A program made the position numbers and the translations under genes. The notes beneath the pieces are model-generated. The model was given only the letters and a program-made list of their open reading frames with translations, ran no database searches and was not told where the DNA came from. Shown piece by piece: positions 1 through 7,289 of a stretch of 7,354 nucleotides of DNA (position 1 is its first letter; each line of letters starts with the position of its first letter). This DNA is from Flavobacterium sp. (GTDB lineage Bacteria; Bacteroidota; Bacteroidia; Flavobacteriales; Flavobacteriaceae): assembly GCA_027483785.1 (NCBI GenBank), contig JAIXTU010000413.1:1-7354 (forward strand), written 5' to 3'.

Positions 1-556
1 CGGCAATTTCTTTTTTGAAATCGCTCATCGATTTTAGCGTTGCGTTTTGCGTCCCTAGAACTTTAGTTCCGAAATCGACCATCGCAGTTACTTGGTAGTC
101 GTCGCCGGGCATAACCAGGATTTCGCTTCCTGTTGCTTCATCGCTGAAAGAAATCACTTCTTTTACAACGTAATATTTGCGTTCTGCGTCTTGTTCAACG
201 GTTCCTACTTTTTCGATTGCTTCAACAAAATATTTCGATGAACCATCCATAATGGGTGGTTCTGAAGCATTTAGCTCAATAATTACGTTATCTAAATCGC
301 ATCCCACACAAGCCGCAAGTACGTGCTCGGAGGTTTGGATTTTAACGCCTAGTTTCTCCAAATTAGTTCCGCGTTGTGTATTAACTACGTAGTTAGCGTC
401 GGCTTCTATAATAGGACTGCCCTCCAAATCAACGCGTACGAAAGTAAATCCGTTATTGATTGGCGCAGGTTTAAATGTCATTTTGACTTCTTTACCGGTG
501 TGTAATCCAACACCCGTAAGAGATATTTCTTCTTTAATTGTTTTCTGCTTGACCAT
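1..556 (-). CDS. lpxC: UDP-3-O-acyl-N-acetylglucosamine deacetylase, N-terminal part (cut by the left edge)
   Basis: LpxC is the cytoplasmic zinc deacetylase that removes the acetyl group from UDP-3-O-acyl-GlcNAc, the committed step of lipid A synthesis. The frame reads from ATG at 556 to the left edge without a stop, giving 185 residues (MVKQKTIKEEISLTGVGLHTG at the start). Family landmarks seen are TGVGLHTG at residues 14-21, SEHVLAA at 76-82 with the catalytic Glu77 and the first zinc ligand His78, and PPIMDGSS at 100-107. The second half of the deacetylase, with the remaining zinc ligands, is off the window. In Bacteroidota this gene is commonly a fusion with FabZ (3-hydroxyacyl-ACP dehydratase); that is known for the group but cannot be seen here. 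The start lies inside the end of lpxD in another frame, a 23-base overlap, so the two are probably co-transcribed and translationally coupled. The identification is very secure. Confidence 0.96.
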   Translation of the reverse strand, partial: MVKQKTIKEEISLTGVGLHTGKEVKMTFKPAPINNGFTFVRVDLEGSPIIEADANYVVNTQRGTNLEKLGVKIQTSEHVLAACVGCDLDNVIIELNASEPPIMDGSSKYFVEAIEKVGTVEQDAERKYYVVKEVISFSDEATGSEILVMPGDDYQVTAMVDFGTKVLGTQNATLKSMSDFKKEIA

Positions 557-1601
557 CGCCGGACAATTGTGAGCTGTTTGCATGAAGTATTTGCTTTTTC
601 AAGTCTTCTATTTCTTGAAGAATTTTTGGAAGGTTTTTAAAATGAATATATGATTTGCTGTAATCGGTGTATGGAAGTGCTGGACTTCCCTGAACGGTTT
701 CGCCGTCTTTTAGATTTCTACCAATGCCCGACTGTGCTTGAACACGCACGTTATTTCCAACTACTAAATGGCCAGCAATACCTACTTGACCGCCAATCAT
801 GCTGTTCTTTCCAATTTTTGTAGAACCTGCAATTCCGGTTTGCGCAGCGATTACTGTATTCTCGCCAATTTCAACGTTGTGTGCAATCTGAATTTGGTTG
901 TCGAGCTTCACTCCTTTTCTAATAATCGTACTTCCCATAGTTGCCCGATCAATGGTTGTTGCCGCTCCTACATCAACGTAATCTTCTAAAACCACGTTGC
1001 CAATTTGTGGAATTTTCTTATAACTACCGTCTTCTTGTGGAGCAAATCCAAATCCGTCGGCACCAATAACTACATTAGCATGAATCGTACAAAAATTACC
1101 AATCACGGTTTCTGAACATATTCTAGAACCACTGAAAATAAGCGTATTGTCGCCAATTCGCACATTATCTCCAATAAAAACTCCCGGATAAATCTTTACA
1201 TTTTCGCCAATTACCACATTTTCTCCTACATAAGCAAAGGCGCCAAGATAAAAATGAGCACCATACTTAGCCGAAGCGGCAATAAAACTCGGAATTTCAA
1301 TTCCAGATTTGTTGTGTTTTACTTGATCGTAAAAAGACAAAATTTTGGTAAACGCACCGTAGGCGTCGTCTACTTTTATTAAAGTAGTTGTGATTGGATT
1401 TTCGGGAACAAAGGTCGAATTCACAATGCAAATCGACGCTTGTGTGGAGTAAATGTAATTTACATATTTAGGATTCGACAAAAACGTAAGCGAACCTTCG
1501 GTGCCTTCCTCGATCTTAGAAAGTCTAGAAACCTCGGCTAACGGATTGCCAACGACCTCTCCTTCGAGTATTCCTGCTATTTGAGCTGCTGTAAATTTCA
1601 T
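534..1601 (-). CDS. lpxD: UDP-3-O-(3-hydroxyacyl)glucosamine N-acyltransferase
   Basis: LpxD transfers a 3-hydroxyacyl chain from acyl-ACP to the 2-amino group made by LpxC, the third step of lipid A synthesis, in the cytoplasm. The 355-residue product has the expected three parts. Residues 1 to about 100 form the N-terminal uridine-binding domain (LTFLSNPKY at 38-46). Residues about 105-300 are a left-handed beta helix of hexapeptide repeats (many VVIGENVKI-like units). Residues about 315-345 are a short helical tail. The core signature HANVVIGADGFGFAP (174-188) and QIAHNVEIG (238-246), with the catalytic histidine at 241, are intact. Length is normal for the family (the E. coli protein is about 340). 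The gene starts 41 bases after the HD-phosphohydrolase stop and overlaps the lpxC start by 23 bases, consistent with one operon. No Shine-Dalgarno sequence is seen, as usual in Bacteroidota. The last dozen or so residues are polar and poorly conserved in character. Confidence 0.97.
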   Translation of the reverse strand: MKFTAAQIAGILEGEVVGNPLAEVSRLSKIEEGTEGSLTFLSNPKYVNYIYSTQASICIVNSTFVPENPITTTLIKVDDAYGAFTKILSFYDQVKHNKSGIEIPSFIAASAKYGAHFYLGAFAYVGENVVIGENVKIYPGVFIGDNVRIGDNTLIFSGSRICSETVIGNFCTIHANVVIGADGFGFAPQEDGSYKKIPQIGNVVLEDYVDVGAATTIDRATMGSTIIRKGVKLDNQIQIAHNVEIGENTVIAAQTGIAGSTKIGKNSMIGGQVGIAGHLVVGNNVRVQAQSGIGRNLKDGETVQGSPALPYTDYSKSYIHFKNLPKILQEIEDLKKQILHANSSQLSGDGQAENN

Positions 1602-1642
1602 TGCGACAAAAATAGAAAATTTTGGTCTCTATTGTTAAATTT

Positions 1643-2869
1643 CTACAAGAGCTTCGGTTTACACAAGTAGTATTTTACTACTGGCTTCGACAATGCCTTC
1701 AAATTGAGCTGATCGGATACAAAAACAACATCGGCTATTGTCTTGTCTTTCTTCAAAATACAAATCGGTTCTTTGTCCATCGAATACGCCTGATTTTTAA
1801 TCTTTCCCTTATAAACAAAATACGAAGCATCGGCTTTACTGATTTGGTACTTCTCTGCCACTTCTGCAATAGCGTTCTCTTTATCTGTAACTGTAAACTT
1901 CTCGTCACCTAAGCTAATTTTTAGCAAATTACGGTTCAAAATGCGTTCGCAAAGCTGTTCCAAAACAAAATCGCCACAACTTTGCCACTGCTTTAGCGCC
2001 ATCAAAACGTCGGTGTCATCGAGTTTGGAAAACAATTCTAAATCGGCTTCATCAAAAGTTGCCGAAGCACCGTTTTTCAGAAAATGCATGAGCGGTTCCG
2101 AAGCTTGCAAACTAAATCCTTCGCCAATAAGTTGTACAGCACGTTTAAATATTTGCTGCAACATCAGCTCGGCCACATAACTGGTTTTGTGTAAATACGC
2201 TTGCCAATACATTAAACGTCGGGCAACTAGGAACTTCTCTACCGAATAAATTCCCTTTTCTTCTACAACCAAACGATCATCAACTACATCCATCATTTGA
2301 ATCAATCGATCGGCATTAATACTTCCTTCGGCAACTCCAGTGTAAAAGCTGTCGCGACGCAAATAATCCAAACGATCCATATCTAACTGACCCGAAATGA
2401 GTTGCAGCATAAACTTGCGTTCGTAATTTCCCGTAAAAATGCGAATAGCTAAATCTAATTTCCCTTCAAAAACGTCGTTCAAAGCGTGCATAAATTTGAG
2501 CGACAAACTTTCGTGATGCACACCTTTAACGATACTTTGTTCCATGGCGTGCGAAAACGGCCCGTGCCCAATATCGTGCAAAAGAATAGCCAAATACAAG
2601 GCTTGTTCTTCTTCTGGACTGATCTCAACACCTTTAAATCGCAATACGCGAACCGCCTTTTGCATTAAATGCATGGCACCCAACGCGTGATGAAAGCGTG
2701 TATGATGTGCGCCTGGATACACCAAATACGAGAGTCCCATTTGTGAAATGCGCCGTAAACGCTGGAAATACTTGTGCGCAATAACGTCGAAAATAAGTGG
2801 ATTTGGTATGGAAATAAATCCGTAAATCGGATCGTTGAAAATTTTGAGTTTATTTGAAGAATCGGACAT
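1643..2869 (-). CDS. HD-domain phosphohydrolase (dGTPase/SAMHD1/YwfO-like)
   Basis: This is a metal-dependent HD phosphohydrolase of the group that includes SAMHD1 and bacterial dNTP triphosphohydrolases. The substrate is probably a (d)NTP, but this cannot be read from sequence. Numbering from the ATG at 2869 (408 residues): a conserved entry motif FNDPIYGFI at 11-19; the first metal histidine in RFHHALG (His61); the HD pair in LLHDIGHGPFSHAME (His98, Asp99); and QLDMDRLDYLRRDS at about 161-174, supplying the last metal aspartate (Asp163 or Asp165). The C-terminal ~150 residues are a less conserved mixed region. An in-frame ATG at 2884 would add five residues. I prefer 2869 because the protein then begins MSDSSNKLKIFNDP, close to how I recall flavobacterial relatives starting, and because a promoter-like TATTTTAG ends only four bases before the 2884 ATG. 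It is the first gene of a run into lpxD and lpxC, an order I recall as common in flavobacteria; a role in lipid A synthesis does not follow from that. Confidence 0.9.
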   Translation of the reverse strand: MSDSSNKLKIFNDPIYGFISIPNPLIFDVIAHKYFQRLRRISQMGLSYLVYPGAHHTRFHHALGAMHLMQKAVRVLRFKGVEISPEEEQALYLAILLHDIGHGPFSHAMEQSIVKGVHHESLSLKFMHALNDVFEGKLDLAIRIFTGNYERKFMLQLISGQLDMDRLDYLRRDSFYTGVAEGSINADRLIQMMDVVDDRLVVEEKGIYSVEKFLVARRLMYWQAYLHKTSYVAELMLQQIFKRAVQLIGEGFSLQASEPLMHFLKNGASATFDEADLELFSKLDDTDVLMALKQWQSCGDFVLEQLCERILNRNLLKISLGDEKFTVTDKENAIAEVAEKYQISKADASYFVYKGKIKNQAYSMDKEPICILKKDKTIADVVFVSDQLNLKALSKPVVKYYLCKPKLL

Positions 2870-2888
2870 TTGCGAAGAGATCATGTCG

Positions 2889-2896
2889 CTAAAATA
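2889..2896 (-). promoter_or_regulatory. Possible -7 promoter element for the HD phosphohydrolase-lpxD-lpxC operon
   Basis: Read on the minus strand this is TATTTTAG, matching the Bacteroidota -7 consensus TAnnTTTG at five of its six defined positions. It lies 19 bases before the ATG at 2869, a plausible short leader. No well-spaced -33 TTG is seen; the nearest, at 2927-2929, is about 30 bases away, which is too far. Tentative. Confidence 0.35.
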
Positions 2897-3012
2897 GTTT
2901 TTTGCGTTCGATTTTCTCTTATTTCACAACGTATTTTTTCCTTCCGCGAAAGCGAAAATAAAATTGAAATGCGAAAAAAGGAATCGACCACACGCGGCAA
3001 TTTCCAAAATGA

Positions 3013-3020
3013 TATATTTG
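3013..3020 (+). promoter_or_regulatory. Bacteroidota-type -7 promoter element of the lipoprotein gene
   Basis: TATATTTG matches the Bacteroidota housekeeping sigma -7 consensus TAnnTTTG at every defined position and lies 17 bases before the ATG at 3038. Transcription would start at about 3024-3028, giving a very short leader of roughly 10-14 bases. No clear -33 TTTG is found at the usual 17-23 base spacing, so the call rests on the -7 match and its position. Confidence 0.55.
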
Positions 3021-3037
3021 AAAGCTAATTTGTTGCC

Positions 3038-4231
3038 ATGCGTTCTAAAATTACTCTCTTTCTAACTGTTTTATTTCTAGCTTCTTGCGGAAAAACCGAA
3101 ACCCGAAATCACCTGAGTTCCGGCGATTACGATGCAGCGATTGATGTAGCAATCGACCGACTTTCAAACAATAAGACGCGAAAAGGAAAACAAGTATACA
3201 TTTATATGCTGGAGGAAGCCTTTGCCAAAGCGAAAGAACGCGATTTAAGAGATGTTGATTTGTTGGTGAAAGACAACAGTCCCGCGAATTTAGAACGCAT
3301 TTTTGCTACGTATCAACGTCTTAACTCCCGACAAGAAAAAATTCGTCCGCTCCTGCCCTTGCCGCTGATTAAAGAAAATCGAAACGCTATTTTTCCGTTC
3401 GACGATTACAGCGAAGAAATTGTAAATAGCAAAAACGCACTCGTTAAATACCTGTACACCAACGCAAAAGCACTTTTGGCAAGTAAATCTAAAGTTGGTG
3501 GCCGACGTGCCGCAGATGATCTTCAATACCTTTTGCAACTTTCGCCAGCTTACAAAGACGCTGAAAAATTGCTTGCCGACGCCATTTTGCTCGGAACCGA
3601 TTATGTTAGCATTTACACCAAAAATGAAACCGGAAAAATTATTCCGCAGCGTTTGGAAGCTGATATTTTAGATTTTAGCACCGGCGGATTAAATGATAAG
3701 TTTACGGTTTACCATTCGAATAGACAGCCGAAAATCAATTACGATTACGGCATTGTACTCACCTTTAGAGAAATAAATATTTCGCCGGAACAAGTTCGCG
3801 AACGCCAATTTGTGAAAGAAAAAGATGTGAATTTCGGCAAGAAAAATGTTTACGACGAACGCGGAAGAGTGTTAAAAGACTCGCTCGGTAAAAACGTTAC
3901 CGTCGACGACATTCGAAAAGTGACCTGCTCTGTGTATGAGTTCGTTCAATTTAAAAACGTACAAGTTGTAGCGAAAGTGGATTTTATTAATTTCAGTACC
4001 AATCAATTGGTAAATTCTTTTCCGCTTGGAAGCGAATGGATTTTCGAAAACGGGTACGCTACCTACAACGGCGACCGACGCGCAGTGGAAAACGATTATT
4101 GGCCGTTTTTTGACCGACGCGTACTGCCGTTTCCAACCAACGAACAAATGGTTTTGAATTGCTCAGAAGACATCAAACAAAAACTACGAGCAATCATCCT
4201 AAACAATCGATTTGCAATTGCTCCTTATTGA
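3038..4231 (+). CDS. Uncharacterised lipoprotein with TPR-like helical region
   Basis: I do not recognise a named family. The 397-residue product begins with a lipoprotein signal peptide: MRSK, a hydrophobic run to residue 13, then the lipobox LASC with the lipidated cysteine at 17. It is therefore exported and anchored to a membrane. The residues after the cysteine (GKTET) hold one acidic residue and do not clearly match a surface-export signal, so its facing is open. Residues about 25-100 and 130-185 look like paired amphipathic helices of TPR type (for example YTNAKALLASK, then RRAADDLQYLLQLSPAYKDAEKLLADA-like spacing of small and aromatic residues). From about 187 the protein turns strand-rich, with ISPEQVRERQF (248-258), a long basic and acidic stretch (258-292), and FENGYATYNGDRRAV (336-350). 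Three further cysteines occur (17 aside: 297 and 375 are clear). The start is fixed by the signal peptide and the -7 element. It overlaps the convergent ytxJ-like gene by 7 bases. Confidence 0.85.
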   Translation: MRSKITLFLTVLFLASCGKTETRNHLSSGDYDAAIDVAIDRLSNNKTRKGKQVYIYMLEEAFAKAKERDLRDVDLLVKDNSPANLERIFATYQRLNSRQEKIRPLLPLPLIKENRNAIFPFDDYSEEIVNSKNALVKYLYTNAKALLASKSKVGGRRAADDLQYLLQLSPAYKDAEKLLADAILLGTDYVSIYTKNETGKIIPQRLEADILDFSTGGLNDKFTVYHSNRQPKINYDYGIVLTFREINISPEQVRERQFVKEKDVNFGKKNVYDERGRVLKDSLGKNVTVDDIRKVTCSVYEFVQFKNVQVVAKVDFINFSTNQLVNSFPLGSEWIFENGYATYNGDRRAVENDYWPFFDRRVLPFPTNEQMVLNCSEDIKQKLRAIILNNRFAIAPY

Positions 4232-4575
4232 TTAAGCATTCGGTTTATTACTTCCGAATCAATCGACGAATGTGAAGCCGAATAAACCACCTTACCATTT
4301 GTAACCACCAGTAATTGCGGACTCTCGTGCTGAATTCCGTATTTCTCGGCAATGTGGTTGCTGATGCTTCGGTATTGCAACAAATCCAAATACAAAAAAG
4401 TAGCGTTTGCAAACTCCAGCGAACGATTTAGCTCTTTTAAAACCGTTTTGCTCACAATACAACGCGTACTGTGCTTTAAAAGCACTAAAGTACCTGCATC
4501 TTCAAGCTGCGCTGCGTCGGTTAATGCTATCCAAGAACGTGTATCTTCTGAAACCGAATTAGAAAAAAATCCCAT
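4225..4575 (-). CDS. ytxJ: YtxJ-like monothiol thioredoxin-fold protein (bacillithiol-system redox protein)
   Basis: This 116-residue protein resembles the YtxJ family (DUF2847), small thioredoxin-fold proteins proposed to reverse S-bacillithiolation, a monobacilliredoxin role. Seen in the sequence: a leading strand and helix (residues 12-28), then LVLLKHSTRC with the single cysteine at 39, followed by IVSKTVL, so the active site is monothiol (TRCIVS) and not CxxC. A strand YLDLLQYR (62-69) follows, and a cis-proline-type motif HESPQLLV (83-90, Pro86) is where the thioredoxin fold expects one. There is no signal peptide, so it should be cytoplasmic. Many Bacteroidota make bacillithiol, which fits. 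The gene is divergent from clpB across 115 bases and convergent with the lipoprotein gene, its stop codon lying inside that gene's last codons. The family assignment is good; the exact reaction is inferred. Confidence 0.82.
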   Translation of the reverse strand: MGFFSNSVSEDTRSWIALTDAAQLEDAGTLVLLKHSTRCIVSKTVLKELNRSLEFANATFLYLDLLQYRSISNHIAEKYGIQHESPQLLVVTNGKVVYSASHSSIDSEVINRMLNQ

Positions 4576-4690
4576 TTTTGACTGATTTAAGACGTTTTGT
4601 CGCTTTGCGAAGTTAATTTCGCGTCATTTTGGCAGCGATTTTAACTTGGCGCACTAGTTGCTCAAAGATCATTAAAAATTTGCAATAATC
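4576..4690. promoter_or_regulatory. Divergent promoter region between ytxJ-like gene and clpB, with a 16-base near-palindrome
   Basis: These 115 bases must hold the promoters of both flanking genes. At 4607-4622 lies GCGAAGTTAATTTCGC, symmetric at 14 of 16 positions: GCGAA and TTCGC arms around a TTAA centre, with one G-T pair on each side of symmetry. It sits 31 bases before the ytxJ-like start and 68 before clpB, a plausible operator position. AAAATTTG at 4675-4682 matches the Bacteroidota -7 consensus except for its first base and lies 8 bases before the clpB ATG. No CIRCE (HrcA) operator is present. No Shine-Dalgarno sequence precedes either start. Confidence 0.4.
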
Positions 4691-7276
4691 ATGAACCTGA
4701 ATAAATTAACCACAAAAGCAACCGAAGTGCTTCAAAACGCACAGCAATTGGTTTTCAATAAAGGACAACAACTCATTGAAAACGAGCACTTATTGAGAAG
4801 CTTATTGGCAGTCGACCAAAACGTCATTGGATTTCTCTTAAAGAAAATGAGCGTAAATGTTGATTTGCTTACGCGTTTAGTAGAGAGTCAATTAAATACC
4901 TATCCAAAAGTGAGCGGAACTGATATTTCGTTAGGACGAACAGCCGTTACTACTTTGAACGAAGCCGAAAAGGCAGCCACAGAAATGGGCGATGAATTTG
5001 TAGCAACCGATCATTTATTGTTAGCTATTGCCAAATCTAAATCGCAAGCCGGACAAATTTTACGAGATCAAGGCGTAACCGAAAAAGAGTTGGTTACAGC
5101 TATATCCGAACTGCGTAAAGGCGAAAAAGTGACCTCGCAAAGTGCCGAAGAAACTTTTAATGCACTTTCTAAATACGCCAAGAATTTAAACGACTTGGCA
5201 AAAAGCGGCAAACTCGATCCGGTTATTGGTCGCGATGAGGAAATCAGACGTGTGCTGCAAATTCTCACGCGTCGGACCAAAAACAATCCGATGTTAGTGG
5301 GCGAACCCGGCGTAGGAAAAACCGCTATTGCCGAAGGATTAGCACACCGAATTGTAGCCGGCGACGTACCGGAAAACCTCAAAAATAAAATCGTTTTTTC
5401 ACTCGACATGGGTGCGCTGATTGCCGGTGCCAAATACAAAGGCGAATTCGAAGAACGCTTAAAAGCCGTAGTGAAAGAAGTTACAGCAACCGATGGCGAT
5501 ATTGTTTTATTTATCGACGAAATTCATACGCTCGTTGGTGCTGGTGCGGGCGAAGGTGCTATGGACGCTGCAAACATCTTGAAACCAGCCTTGGCACGCG
5601 GCGAACTTCGCGCTATTGGAGCCACAACGCTCGACGAATACCAAAAATATTTCGAAAAAGACAAAGCACTCGAACGCCGTTTTCAAAAAGTTTTGGTCGA
5701 AGAGCCCGATACCGAAAGCGCTATTTCGATTCTTCGCGGTATCAAAGACAAGTACGAAACACACCATCAAGTGCAAATAAAAGACGATGCGATTATAGCT
5801 GCCGTAGAACTCTCGCAACGCTACATTACCTCGCGTTTCTTGCCTGATAAAGCCATCGATTTAATGGACGAAGCGGCCTCGAAATTGCGTATGGAAATCA
5901 ATTCCAAACCAGAAGAACTCGACGTACTCGATCGGAAAATCATGCAGTTGGAGATTGAAATTGAGGCGATTAAACGTGAAAACGACGATGTGAAATTAAA
6001 AGTACTCAACCTTGATGTTTCGAATCTTAAAGAAGAACGCCAAGAGATTTACTCACGTTGGAAATCGGAGCGCGATATTGTTGATAACATGCAGCAAATC
6101 AAGGCGCAAATCGAATCGTTGAAGTTGGAAGCCGAACGTGCCGAACGCGATGGCAACTACGGTTTGGTAGCTGAAATTCGCTACGGAAAAATTAAGGATG
6201 CGCAAACAAAATTAGAGGAATACACCGCCGAATTGCAACAAAAACAAGGCAATCAAGCGCTTATAAAAGAAGAAGTTACCCGAGAAGACATAGCCGAAGT
6301 GGTTGCGAAATGGACCGGCATTCCGGTGGCGAAAATGATGCAAAGCGACCGTGAAAAATTGCTTTATATTGAAACCGAATTGCACAAAACCGTTGTTGGT
6401 CAAGAAGAAGCTGTAGCAGCCGTTGCCGATGCCATTCGACGCAGCCGATCGGGCTTACAAGACGCGCGCAAACCCGTAGGAACGTTTTTGTTTTTAGGAA
6501 GTACAGGCGTTGGAAAAACCGAGTTGGCGAAATCGCTTGCCGGCTATTTATTCGACGACGAAAATTCGTTGACGCGCATTGATATGTCGGAGTACCAAGA
6601 AAAACACGCGGTGAGTCGTTTGGTGGGTGCACCTCCGGGTTATGTGGGTTATGAGGAAGGCGGCCAACTCACGGAAGCGGTGCGCAGAAAGCCGTATTCG
6701 GTGATTTTGCTCGATGAAATTGAAAAAGCGCATCCAGACACCTTCAATATTTTGCTGCAAATGCTCGACGAAGGACGTTTAAGCGACAGCAAAGGAAGGT
6801 TAGCGGATTTCAAAAATGCCATCATCATTATGACATCGAATTTAGGAAGCGAGGTAATACAGCGCACGTTTGAAGATCCGACGCTTACAGCAGAAGCGGC
6901 CGCCGTTTTGGCTGAGGAAGAAGTAATGCAGTTATTGAAACGCACGGTGCGACCCGAGTTTTTGAATCGGATTGATGAAGTGGTGCTTTTCAAGCCGTTA
7001 ACGCGCGACGAAATTGGCGAAATTGTAAGCATACAGTTACGTCAGGTTTCAAAGATGTTGGCCAGTCAGCATTTGAGTTTAGACGCTACGGCGGAGGCAA
7101 AAGCGTATTTGGTGAAGCGTGGTTACGATCCGCAGTTTGGCGCCCGTCCGGTTAAACGCGTCATACAAAAAGAGGTTTTAAACGCCTTGAGCAAGGAACT
7201 ACTTTCGGGCAACATCAAACCCGACCAAGCCCTCCTACTCGACTGTTTCGACGACAAGTTGGTTTTTCGGCAATGA
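4691..7276 (+). CDS. clpB: ATP-dependent chaperone ClpB (Hsp100 disaggregase)
   Basis: ClpB is a cytoplasmic hexameric AAA+ machine that works with DnaK/DnaJ/GrpE to pull polypeptides out of aggregates after heat or other stress. The 861 residues give the whole architecture. The Clp N-domain spans 1 to about 145. AAA-1 has Walker A GEPGVGKT (204-211), pore loop AKYKG (Tyr249), Walker B LFIDE (273-277) and arginine fingers in ALERRF (326-331). The coiled-coil middle domain spans about 405-525, with the ERDGNYGLVAEIRYGKI segment. AAA-2 has Walker A GSTGVGKT (603-610), pore loop GYVGYEEGG (650-658), Walker B VILLDE (671-676), sensor-1 TSN (715-717) and sensor-2 GARP (817-820). The middle domain and absence of a ClpP-binding tripeptide loop distinguish it from ClpA/ClpC. 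Length matches the family (E. coli 857). AAA-2 Walker A has Ser where E. coli has Pro, outside the nucleotide-contacting Lys/Thr. Start is fixed by the N-domain alignment. No terminator hairpin is seen before the repeat that follows. Confidence 0.98.
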   Translation: MNLNKLTTKATEVLQNAQQLVFNKGQQLIENEHLLRSLLAVDQNVIGFLLKKMSVNVDLLTRLVESQLNTYPKVSGTDISLGRTAVTTLNEAEKAATEMGDEFVATDHLLLAIAKSKSQAGQILRDQGVTEKELVTAISELRKGEKVTSQSAEETFNALSKYAKNLNDLAKSGKLDPVIGRDEEIRRVLQILTRRTKNNPMLVGEPGVGKTAIAEGLAHRIVAGDVPENLKNKIVFSLDMGALIAGAKYKGEFEERLKAVVKEVTATDGDIVLFIDEIHTLVGAGAGEGAMDAANILKPALARGELRAIGATTLDEYQKYFEKDKALERRFQKVLVEEPDTESAISILRGIKDKYETHHQVQIKDDAIIAAVELSQRYITSRFLPDKAIDLMDEAASKLRMEINSKPEELDVLDRKIMQLEIEIEAIKRENDDVKLKVLNLDVSNLKEERQEIYSRWKSERDIVDNMQQIKAQIESLKLEAERAERDGNYGLVAEIRYGKIKDAQTKLEEYTAELQQKQGNQALIKEEVTREDIAEVVAKWTGIPVAKMMQSDREKLLYIETELHKTVVGQEEAVAAVADAIRRSRSGLQDARKPVGTFLFLGSTGVGKTELAKSLAGYLFDDENSLTRIDMSEYQEKHAVSRLVGAPPGYVGYEEGGQLTEAVRRKPYSVILLDEIEKAHPDTFNILLQMLDEGRLSDSKGRLADFKNAIIIMTSNLGSEVIQRTFEDPTLTAEAAAVLAEEEVMQLLKRTVRPEFLNRIDEVVLFKPLTRDEIGEIVSIQLRQVSKMLASQHLSLDATAEAKAYLVKRGYDPQFGARPVKRVIQKEVLNALSKELLSGNIKPDQALLLDCFDDKLVFRQ

Positions 7277-7289
7277 GTAGTAAGATTGG

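Noticed and set aside
177..392. Plus-strand open frame of 71 codons near the left edge
   Set aside because: It lies wholly inside lpxC on the opposite strand, and the lpxC translation is unmistakable.
603..610. Ser in place of Pro in the ClpB AAA-2 Walker A motif as a loss-of-function change
   Set aside because: The essential GxxGxGKT residues are all kept and this position tolerates variation, so the ATPase should be intact. (Positions here are residues of ClpB, corresponding to about bases 6497-6520.)
1622..1912. Plus-strand open frame of 96 codons opposite the end of the HD phosphohydrolase gene
   Set aside because: It is antisense to a well-supported gene and has no promoter-like element or recognisable motif; its hydrophobic look follows from the complementary codons.
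6548..7032. Long minus-strand open frames within clpB (also at 5068-5439 and 5507-5818)
   Set aside because: They are antisense shadows of a strongly conserved coding frame and their translations show no recognisable domain or sensible composition.
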